Shown piece by piece: positions 6,049-12,314 of a stretch of 12,531 nucleotides of DNA. The stretch is from contig CAZIOW010000032.1 in NCBI GenBank assembly GCA_964541025.1, forward strand, positions 1 to 12,531, given 5' to 3'. The position numbers and the translations under genes are program-made. Source of the DNA: JAGDXO01 sp964541025 (GTDB lineage Archaea > Thermoplasmatota > Thermoplasmata > Thermoplasmatales > GCA-001856825). The stretch's first letter is position 1, and every line of letters begins with the position of its first letter. Below the pieces are notes generated by a model. That model did no database searches. It saw only the letters and a list, made by a program, of their open reading frames with translations, and was not told the DNA's origin.

Positions 6049-6969
6049 ATGATTAAGCCCATTGATTTTTACTACTCAAGGGACGCTAATGTATTGAAGG
6101 CTTCTATGGAAGTAAACACGATAGTTAGAGGAGAAATGAAAAAATTCTTGGATACGAAAGGTTTTATTGAGATAAACCCAGTCATAATATCACCAATATC
6201 TGACCCATTGAATCATCCGGTGAAGGACCCGGTAATAGATTATTATGGCAACAAGTATAGACTAACAAAGTCCATGATATTTCACAAGCAACTTTCTATG
6301 GTTTATTTTGAGAAAATATACTCATTCTCCCCCAACATAAGGATAGAACCTCTTGACAGAAGGAGAACAGGGCGTCATTTAGCGGAATTTACTCAACTCG
6401 ATCTCGAAGTTAGAAATGCAAAAAGGGAGAATGTTATGGAGATCGGGGAGAAGATGATAAACCATGTGATAAAAAATGTGAAAAAGAAGGTAGATGTTGA
6501 AATTCTAAATCCAGAATTAAAAGAATACAAAAGGCCCTTTAAGAAAATTAAATATAATGATGCAAAAGAGAAATATGGCGAGGATTTTGAGACATTATTG
6601 AGTAATGAAGCAAAAGAACCGTTCTGGATCATAGATATACCTCTAGAGGCAAGGGAATTCTATGATAAAGAAACCTATCCAGGATCAGGAATATTAAGAG
6701 ACATGGATTTAATTTACCCTCTTGGATACGGAGAAGCTATTAGTGGCGGCGAAAGGGAATATGAGTATGAAAGAATAGTGGAAAGAATTATTAAAAAAGG
6801 ACAGGCTCCGAAAGAATTTGAACTTCTTCTGGAAGCATCAAAGAAAGGTCTCTACCCGTCTGCAGGATTTGGAATAGGAATTGAGAGATTTGTGCGATTT
6901 ATCAGAGGTATGGATGATATAAGGGAAGCTACCCTATTCCCAAAATCAATAGGTGAATTTGTCCTGTGA
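6049..6969 (+). CDS. Archaeal asparagine synthetase A (AsnRS-like, no anticodon domain)
   Basis: The 306-residue product is a class II aminoacyl-tRNA-synthetase-like catalytic domain without the anticodon-binding domain. It resembles the archaeal asparagine synthetase AS-AR, a paralogue of asparaginyl-tRNA synthetase that makes asparagine from aspartate, ammonia and ATP. Motif 2 is SPNIRIEP...HLAEFTQLDLEV (about 94-121), and motif 3 is SAGFGIGIERFVRF (271-284). YGEAISGGEREYEYERI (227-243) is the AsnRS/AspRS-type active-site segment. I chose ATG 6049 because it puts YYSRD at the family's usual distance from the N terminus. ATG 6028 or a TTG at 5986 would add 7 or 21 residues of AT-rich-looking leader. 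The divergent neighbour is an Lrp/AsnC-family regulator. A poly-T stretch follows the stop. Confidence 0.88.
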   Translation: MIKPIDFYYSRDANVLKASMEVNTIVRGEMKKFLDTKGFIEINPVIISPISDPLNHPVKDPVIDYYGNKYRLTKSMIFHKQLSMVYFEKIYSFSPNIRIEPLDRRRTGRHLAEFTQLDLEVRNAKRENVMEIGEKMINHVIKNVKKKVDVEILNPELKEYKRPFKKIKYNDAKEKYGEDFETLLSNEAKEPFWIIDIPLEAREFYDKETYPGSGILRDMDLIYPLGYGEAISGGEREYEYERIVERIIKKGQAPKEFELLLEASKKGLYPSAGFGIGIERFVRFIRGMDDIREATLFPKSIGEFVL

Positions 6970-6972
6970 AAA

Positions 6973-6991
6973 TTAGTTTTTTTTAATTTTT
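6973..6991 (+). terminator. Poly-T terminator after asparagine synthetase
   Basis: Just after the TGA, an eight-T run, AA and a seven-T run follow each other (AGTTTTTTTTAATTTTTTT). Runs of T are the normal archaeal intrinsic termination signal and need no hairpin. The signal separates asnA from the transporter operon. Confidence 0.6.
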
Positions 6992-7028
6992 TTAGAAATT
7001 ATGTAGGAATATAGAAACATAGATTCAT

Positions 7029-7080
7029 CTTTTTAATAAAAAGGATAAAGTATATTTATTTATAAACTAATTATAAAATA
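7029..7080 (+). promoter_or_regulatory. Promoter region of the peptide transporter operon, with a small palindrome
   Basis: Between the asnA terminator and the first permease gene, TATATTTATTTATAAAC (7051-7067) and ATTATAAAATA (7070-7080) are TATA-like, predicting starts near 7088-7105 and a leader of roughly 35-50 nt. Just upstream lies a 15-bp palindrome, CTTTTTA-A-TAAAAAG (7029-7043), a possible operator. The leader carries the GGTGAT ribosome binding site (7128-7133). Confidence 0.45.
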
Positions 7081-7139
7081 TTTTTTTTCCCTAAATTTAT
7101 TAAGGTGTTTTCCATTCTCAACTTACCGGTGATGAAGAT

Positions 7140-8246
7140 TTGAAACTTTATGTGTTCATAATTAGAAGGCTCCTTCTAATGATTCCGGTTCTGCTGGGAG
7201 TTGTTGCCATAACATTTGCACTGGCCCACGCCAATATTGATCTCTTAATTTCAGAATATGAGGGGAGAATACATACACCCCAGGCAAGGGCTGCTGTTCT
7301 GGCAACTCTGCACCTTAATGGTCCCTTTATCGTCCAGTATCTATATTATGTGGGGGCCCTGTTTACAGGTCAATGGGGATTTACGGCACCGCTAGACCCG
7401 TATGGGGGAGGCAGATCTGTATTATCAGTTTTCGAAATGAGATTTCCACCTACTGCGGAGTTAGCGCTGGTAGCTACCTTCATAACAATCGCGCTTTCAA
7501 TACCTATCGGTGTTCTGAGTGCTGTAAGAAAAGATAGGCCCGTTGATCATGCTACCAGATTGTTGGCCCTTTTCTTTGTTTCAATTCCGACTTTCTGGTT
7601 TGCTTACTTAGTTCTTCTGGCTGTGAGTCCAGTATCAACTTTAGTTCCACATTTTCTTAGACTGAATTATCCTACAGGTCAGATAAATTATGCCCAGTAC
7701 GCTTTTGTTGGAAATACGGGACAGCTTCAACCTTGGGTTCTTACAGGTCAGTATTCAGGTCTGACTAGGCCCACAGGATTCTTACTGATTGATACATTGA
7801 TTTATGGAGATATCCCTGCATTCCTGGATGGACTAAAGCATTTGTTTTACCCGGCTGTTGTAGTAGGATTGACAAGTTTCGGATACTTTGTGAGGTTCAT
7901 GAGGTCGAGTATGCTGGAGACATTAGGTCAGGATTATATAAGAACTGCTAAATCAAAGGGAATCCCATCAAATTATGTTATAAAGAAGCATGCTAGAAGG
8001 AATTCATTTGGTCCAACCACCACGATCATGGGTCTGTTCTTTGCTGGACTTCTTGGTGGAGTAGTGGTTGTTGAAGTTATTTATGGTTGGCCGGGAATGG
8101 GAACTTGGCTTTACGAAGCAGCTATATATGATGATCTAACATCCATCGTAGTTACAACGTTCATATTTGCAATAGTTATAGTTGTAGCAAATCTAATAGT
8201 GGATATACTATATGCTTATCTTGATCCGAGGGTGAGATTAGAATGA
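7140..8246 (+). CDS. Dipeptide/oligopeptide ABC transporter permease, DppB/OppB type
   Basis: A 368-residue permease of the binding-protein-dependent peptide importer class (COG0601), one of the two membrane subunits. About six membrane segments are visible near residues 10-30, 104-128, 141-162, 236-254, 292-316 and 335-358. The cytoplasmic EAA loop that contacts an ATPase subunit is around residues 259-276 (LETLGQDYIRTAKSKGIP), and the VEVIYGWPGMG segment (311-321) is typical of DppB. The start is a TTG, supported by GGTGAT 6 nt upstream. The ATG at 7132 is out of frame and stops after three codons. The stop overlaps the next gene as ATGA. Some archaeal members transport sugars, so peptide specificity is inferred from family. 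Confidence 0.9.
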   Translation: MKLYVFIIRRLLLMIPVLLGVVAITFALAHANIDLLISEYEGRIHTPQARAAVLATLHLNGPFIVQYLYYVGALFTGQWGFTAPLDPYGGGRSVLSVFEMRFPPTAELALVATFITIALSIPIGVLSAVRKDRPVDHATRLLALFFVSIPTFWFAYLVLLAVSPVSTLVPHFLRLNYPTGQINYAQYAFVGNTGQLQPWVLTGQYSGLTRPTGFLLIDTLIYGDIPAFLDGLKHLFYPAVVVGLTSFGYFVRFMRSSMLETLGQDYIRTAKSKGIPSNYVIKKHARRNSFGPTTTIMGLFFAGLLGGVVVVEVIYGWPGMGTWLYEAAIYDDLTSIVVTTFIFAIVIVVANLIVDILYAYLDPRVRLE

Positions 8247-9187
8247 CCTCAGAGAATCAGAATATAAAATCCGGAAGCTCATTTTCCAGGAGCTTAAGAA
8301 GCAGAATGGAATCGTTCAAAAGAACTCTCTATTTCCTTACAAGAAATCCTTTAGCAGTTTTTGGTTTGTCGGTTACCATTTTCTACGTATTGCTTGCAAT
8401 ATTCGGTCCGTTCTTTGTTCCCGGAAACCCTAATTATATGGTACAGATACTACAGTATAAAGGAAAATATATTTATAACACTCCTCTGCCACCATCTGCA
8501 AGATTCCCATTCGGTACTACCTTTGGAGGTTATGATCTGTTTAATGGCATAGTCAAGGGAGCAAGGACGGATGTATTTATGGCAGCAATAATAGTATTCA
8601 TAGGTGCCATAATTGGAATAATTCTGGGCTCCATAGCGGGTTATAAAGGAGGAGTAATAGACGATGTGATTATGAGGACTACTGACATATTCTTATCAAT
8701 ACCATTCCTTGTACTTGCAATTGCAATGTTGGCTATTCTAGGAAGAACGCTGGAAATAATGATTCTTGCGTTCATAATTGTTTGGTGGCCAACTTATACG
8801 AGGATTATAAGGGGGCAGGTTCTCACAATCAGAGAATTAAAGTATGTGGAAGCGTCCAAGGCAGCAGGGGCAAGTTCATTCAGAATAATTATGAGACACG
8901 TAATTCCTAATTCAGTCTATCCATTGTTCGTTCAGGCATCCTTGGATTTTGGAAATGTAATTCTTGGATTTGCTACTCTAAATTGGCTAGGATTTGGATA
9001 CTCTACCCAGAATCTCGCAGAGTGGGGAAGTATAATGAGTCTTGCTACTATTCAGGGAACAAGCGCAGTATTCAAATATTCATGGACATTGCTCGTGCCA
9101 GGAATTGTCATATTAATATTTGTGCTGTCTTTGAATTTCCTAGGAGATGGATTAAGGGACGTATTGGATCCTAGACTTAGAAGGTGA
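8243..9187 (+). CDS. Dipeptide/oligopeptide ABC transporter permease, DppC/OppC type
   Basis: The 314-residue partner permease (COG1173). A cytoplasmic tail (about 1-35) leads into the first membrane segment (about 36-58). The family signature FPFGTTFGGYDLFNGIVKGAR (88-108) follows. Membrane segments continue near 110-133, 150-182, 225-245 and 282-300. The EAA loop is YVEASKAAGASSFRIIMRHV (201-220), and the typical C terminus is LNFLGDGLRDVLDPRLR. The ATG overlaps the stop of the preceding permease (ATGA) and has GGTGAG 6 nt upstream, so the two subunits are likely made in equal amounts. Its own stop lies inside the ribosome binding site of the ATPase gene that follows. Confidence 0.92.
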   Translation: MTSENQNIKSGSSFSRSLRSRMESFKRTLYFLTRNPLAVFGLSVTIFYVLLAIFGPFFVPGNPNYMVQILQYKGKYIYNTPLPPSARFPFGTTFGGYDLFNGIVKGARTDVFMAAIIVFIGAIIGIILGSIAGYKGGVIDDVIMRTTDIFLSIPFLVLAIAMLAILGRTLEIMILAFIIVWWPTYTRIIRGQVLTIRELKYVEASKAAGASSFRIIMRHVIPNSVYPLFVQASLDFGNVILGFATLNWLGFGYSTQNLAEWGSIMSLATIQGTSAVFKYSWTLLVPGIVILIFVLSLNFLGDGLRDVLDPRLRR

Positions 9188-9188
9188 T
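9182..9188 (+). promoter_or_regulatory. Ribosome binding site that decides the DppD start
   Basis: AGGTGAT (9182-9188) contains the stop codon of the permease gene and a GTG (9184) that is in frame with the ATPase. A second in-frame GTG at 9193 follows with a 4-nt spacer and is the better start. Confidence 0.65.
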
Positions 9189-9192
9189 AAAG

Positions 9193-10725
9193 GTGCAAGA
9201 AATTTCAGATAATAAATTTAACAAAGAGGAAGTTGTGCTGAAGGTAAATAAACTAAAAACTCAGTTCTTTGTCTATGATGGGATAGTAAAGGCAATAGAA
9301 GATGTGTCATTAACATTACATAGGGGAGAAGTTCTGGGAATTGTCGGGGAGACAGGATGCGGGAAATCTGTTACTGCTTACTCAATCACGAAATTGATCC
9401 CAGACCCACCTGGAAGAATAGTTAGCGGTCAAATCCTCCTAGGAAACCTAAATATATTGAGAACCATTGATAAAGAGGCAAAAATTTTAACTAACAGAAA
9501 AAGAGTTAAGATTAAAAGAAACAACAGACTCATCAAGAGGAATGAATTATTTTTCAATCAGATACGTGGCAAATATATCTCCATGATATTTCAGGAACCA
9601 ATGGCTGCATTAAACCCAGTCTATACAATTGAAGACCAGATAATAGAAACATTAGTTCTCCATAAGAGAAGCTACATTCTTGAAGTTGCACAGGGGGCTG
9701 CAAAGAGCCTTGAGAAACTTCAAAAATTCAGGAAAACAATGGAAGAGGATCAGGATATAAATCCAGAAAAGGTAGCAGATCTCAGAGAATATAAACCTGA
9801 TATAGAAAAAGATTTTCAGGGAGCTCTTAAAGAGGAATTGTTTAAATTGGCTGATTCAAACAAGGGAACAGTATCATTTTTAAAGCATTTGGATCTTTTA
9901 ATAGAAGAGGGCATTATTTACAACAGGAAACCCCAGAAATACGACAGGATACTTGATCAGGATAGACAGATGGATAAATTAAGGGTGGAGCTACTTAAGG
10001 AAACAGATGAATTGAAGGTCAGCTCAATGGAAAAGAAATTGGCCGCATACTCCAAAAAAATAAATCTCATCAAATTATCAAAACAATTAAAGAGGAATAA
10101 GAAGGACCCCATAATTCTGGAGGCCAGAAGGGAATCATTTGGATTACTGGAGACAGTAAATATAGCAGACGCTTATGGAATATTGAAAAGATATCCTCAT
10201 GAACTGAGTGGTGGTATGTTGCAGAGGGTTGTAATATCTATAGCGCTGGCCAATGAGCCAGAAATACTGATTGCGGATGAACCAACTACAGCCCTAGATG
10301 TTACTGTTCAGGCACAGATACTTGAAATAATGCGTCAACTTCAAAAGAATAGGGGGACTTCAATTATATTAATAACTCACGATCTGGGAGTTATTGCAGA
10401 AATGTGCGACAGGGTAGCGGTGATGTATGCAGGTAATATTGTAGAAGTTGGTAGTGTCAATGAGGTATTCCACAATCCTAAACACCCTTATACAATAGGT
10501 CTACTCTCATCAATACCGAGAATAGATAACCCTGATAAGAAGCTCAAGAGTATCCCAGGGACTGTACCAAATTTAATTAACCCTCCAAACGGTTGCAGAT
10601 TCAATCCAAGGTGTCCTATGGCATTTGATAAATGCAGAGTAGACGTTCCTCTGCATATAGAGGTATCACCTAATCATATAGTGGCGTGCCACCTATTTAA
10701 TGGAACGGAGGTGAGTGATTATTAG
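9193..10725 (+). CDS. Peptide ABC transporter ATPase, DppD/OppD type, with a large insertion
   Basis: ABC ATPase of 510 residues from GTG 9193 (513 if counted from GTG 9184; numbering here follows the longer form). Walker A is GETGCGKS (55-62), the Q-loop is at Q137, the signature is LSGGMLQ (341-347), Walker B is ILIADEP (361-367) and the H-loop is H399. All key residues are present. The C-terminal oligopeptide-transporter domain carries Cys 471, 477, 484 and 502. Compared with usual DppD proteins (about 320-330 residues) the gene is far longer. About 35 extra charged residues precede the Q-loop (about 92-128), and about 150 Lys/Glu-rich, helix-forming residues lie between the Q-loop and the signature (about 165-315), where the helical subdomain contacts the permease. 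The reading frame is intact throughout, so this is a true insertion and not a frameshift. It forms a heterodimer with the next ATPase. Confidence 0.92.
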   Translation: MQEISDNKFNKEEVVLKVNKLKTQFFVYDGIVKAIEDVSLTLHRGEVLGIVGETGCGKSVTAYSITKLIPDPPGRIVSGQILLGNLNILRTIDKEAKILTNRKRVKIKRNNRLIKRNELFFNQIRGKYISMIFQEPMAALNPVYTIEDQIIETLVLHKRSYILEVAQGAAKSLEKLQKFRKTMEEDQDINPEKVADLREYKPDIEKDFQGALKEELFKLADSNKGTVSFLKHLDLLIEEGIIYNRKPQKYDRILDQDRQMDKLRVELLKETDELKVSSMEKKLAAYSKKINLIKLSKQLKRNKKDPIILEARRESFGLLETVNIADAYGILKRYPHELSGGMLQRVVISIALANEPEILIADEPTTALDVTVQAQILEIMRQLQKNRGTSIILITHDLGVIAEMCDRVAVMYAGNIVEVGSVNEVFHNPKHPYTIGLLSSIPRIDNPDKKLKSIPGTVPNLINPPNGCRFNPRCPMAFDKCRVDVPLHIEVSPNHIVACHLFNGTEVSDY

Positions 10726-11920
10726 TGAAATACTATTAAAGGCAGCAGGACTTAGAAAATATTTCCCGATTAAAGGTGGAGTTTTAGGAACCACCAAAGG
10801 TTACGTGTATGCTGTAGATAATGTTAACCTTACAATCTACAAAGGTGAAACCCTTGGATTGGTGGGTGAATCAGGTTGCGGGAAAACAACACTTGGAAGA
10901 GTGCTTATAGATCTGATAACGCCAACTAGCGGAACGCTTATGTTCAACGATTCTAAAAATCTGAGCAATATCAATGAAAGTCAGATGGAAGAAATCAGTA
11001 AAGAATATTACAAAATTTCTAGTAATAAGATAAATGAAATAAGGCAGGAAGAAAGAAAAATAATAGAAAAATACAAAATAAAAGATATTTACAGGATCAA
11101 GGGAAAGAAAAAGAGAGAATTCAGAAAGAAAGTGCAGATAGTATTTCAAGATCCTGTATCTTCGTTGGATCCGAGGATGCTTATAAAGGATGTTGTTGCT
11201 GAGCCATTATATGTAAATAAAGTAGCCAAAGGTGAAAAAGCAAGGAAGATGGTTCTTGAACTTCTTTCAGAGATAGGATTGAACGAAGATCATCTTTACA
11301 GATTCCCACATGAATTCAGCGGGGGGCAAAGGCAGAGGATAGCATTTGCGAGAGCGATTATTACGAGACCAGATTTCATTGTTCTGGATGAGCCGACATC
11401 CGCTCTGGACGTTTCAGTACAGGCTCAAATTCTTAATCTTTTAAAAGAAATGCAGAAGAAATACGGAATGACCTATCTTTTCATCTCCCATAACCTTGCT
11501 GTTATAAGATCAGTAAGTGACAGGGTAGCTGTTATGTATCTTGGTAAGATTGTTGAGCAGGCGTCAACGGATGATCTTTTTGAATTCCCGATACATCCAT
11601 ATACTCAGGCCCTTTTGAGCGCTATACCTATTCCAGATCCGAAAATGAAGAGGAACAGGATAGTTTTATCTGGAGATGTTCCGTCACCTGCGAATCCCCC
11701 ACCGGGTTGCAGATTCCACACAAGATGCAGATTTGCAACTCAGCTTTGCAAGGAGAAGGAACCAGAACTCGTGGAAACAAAACCCGGGCACTTAGTGGCA
11801 TGTCATTACGCTGATGATATTCTGAAATCAGAATCAAAGCTTCACGGGATAAAGAGAAGTACAATGGATGAAATCGAGGACATAGAAAAAAATCTTCAAA
11901 TAAACAATGAAGCTAAGTAA
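10715..11920 (+). CDS. Peptide ABC transporter ATPase, DppF/OppF type
   Basis: The 401-residue second ATPase. Walker A is GESGCGKT (51-58), the Q-loop is Q145 (IVFQDPVSSLDPRM), the signature is FSGGQRQ (201-207), Walker B is FIVLDEP (221-227) and the H-loop is H259. Cys 332, 338, 345 and 363 form the same C-terminal four-Cys pattern as in the DppD-type partner. About 50-55 charged residues (about 82-137) are inserted between Walker A and the Q-loop, and a short charged tail follows the Cys domain. The start is uncertain. GTG 10715 directly follows a perfect GGAGGTGA (10707-10714), which is too close for normal initiation, and no ATG, GTG or TTG lies in frame at the usual distance. An ATT at 10721 has good spacing but would be a rare start. 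The gene overlaps the preceding one by 11 bp. Confidence 0.9.
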   Translation: MIISEILLKAAGLRKYFPIKGGVLGTTKGYVYAVDNVNLTIYKGETLGLVGESGCGKTTLGRVLIDLITPTSGTLMFNDSKNLSNINESQMEEISKEYYKISSNKINEIRQEERKIIEKYKIKDIYRIKGKKKREFRKKVQIVFQDPVSSLDPRMLIKDVVAEPLYVNKVAKGEKARKMVLELLSEIGLNEDHLYRFPHEFSGGQRQRIAFARAIITRPDFIVLDEPTSALDVSVQAQILNLLKEMQKKYGMTYLFISHNLAVIRSVSDRVAVMYLGKIVEQASTDDLFEFPIHPYTQALLSAIPIPDPKMKRNRIVLSGDVPSPANPPPGCRFHTRCRFATQLCKEKEPELVETKPGHLVACHYADDILKSESKLHGIKRSTMDEIEDIEKNLQINNEAK

Positions 11921-12188
11921 GGAAGAAAGGAAAAGAATAATCGAAGAACCAGGAATGGGCTGGAAAGAATGGGCACGATTTGTACTTCTTAAATACTGGT
12001 TCATTTTTCTTTCTTTTTTAATTGATATAGGGATTCCAATTCAGTATGTAGAAAACTATGAACTTATCGGCACTAAAACAGCATACTATGAAGTGATTTT
12101 ATCAACAATTGCAGAACCTTTTCTAATTTATGCTGAATTCAGAATCTATAGGGTCTTATTCCCCAGAGAAAAGGATACAATTGAATGA
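11907..12188 (+). CDS. Small membrane protein at the end of the transporter operon, unrecognised
   Basis: A 93-residue protein whose ATG overlaps the end of the DppF-type gene by 14 bp, so it is almost certainly transcribed with the transporter. A charged, presumably cytoplasmic start (MKLSKEERKRIIEEPGMGWKEW) leads to two hydrophobic segments, about residues 25-46 (LLKYWFIFLSFLIDIGIPI) and 60-82 (YEVILSTIAEPFLIYAEFR), with a short Lys/Glu tail. The short linker between them suggests a helical hairpin with both ends on the same side. I recognise no family. Its position suggests an accessory subunit or stabilizer of the permease complex, but that is inferred from context only. No ribosome binding site is evident, so translation may depend on the gene before it. 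Confidence 0.72.
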   Translation: MKLSKEERKRIIEEPGMGWKEWARFVLLKYWFIFLSFLIDIGIPIQYVENYELIGTKTAYYEVILSTIAEPFLIYAEFRIYRVLFPREKDTIE

Positions 12189-12204
12189 AGTTGTATTGTC
12201 TCTT

Positions 12205-12261
12205 TAATTAATAATCAGGTGGAAATAATATTTTCGAAATAGAAGATTATTAATTATTTTT
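12205..12261 (+). repeat. Perfect 12-bp inverted repeat followed by a T-run
   Basis: Arms TAATTAATAATC (12205-12216) and GATTATTAATTA (12245-12256) are exact reverse complements with 28 nt between them, followed by TTTTT (12257-12261). Its place between the operon's last gene and the binding-protein gene suits a terminator, an mRNA-stabilizing stem, or a pair of operator half-sites near the downstream promoter. Sequence does not separate these. The AT-only arms make a weak stem, which leans slightly towards a protein-binding site. Confidence 0.5.
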
Positions 12262-12271
12262 CATAAAAATT

Positions 12272-12290
12272 GGAAAGATTTAAGTATAAT
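12272..12290 (+). promoter_or_regulatory. TATA/BRE promoter of the substrate-binding protein gene
   Basis: GGAAAGA followed by TTTAAGTATAAT (12272-12290) fits a purine-rich BRE plus TATA box. The expected RNA start is near 12309-12312, only a few bases before ATG 12315, so the message is nearly leaderless. A separate promoter lets the binding protein be made in excess of the membrane and ATPase subunits. Confidence 0.55.
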
Positions 12291-12314
12291 TTTTATTTGT
12301 GTGATTGTGGTTTT

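Noticed and set aside
7105..7143. Short leader peptide (GTG 7105 or ATG 7132) ending at TGA 7141-7143 that overlaps the TTG start of the first permease
   Set aside because: Twelve or three codons with no independent support; the GGTGAT element is better explained as the ribosome binding site for TTG 7140.
9184..10725. The long DppD-type ORF as a fusion of two genes or a frameshifted pseudogene
   Set aside because: The order of Walker A, Q-loop, signature, Walker B and H-loop is collinear in one open frame, and the extra segment lacks a second set of motifs.
10871..11149. Minus-strand open frame rich in Phe/Tyr/Ser inside the DppF-type gene
   Set aside because: It is the complement of the Lys/Glu-rich insertion, which automatically gives Phe-rich antisense frames; the sense frame carries all ATPase motifs.
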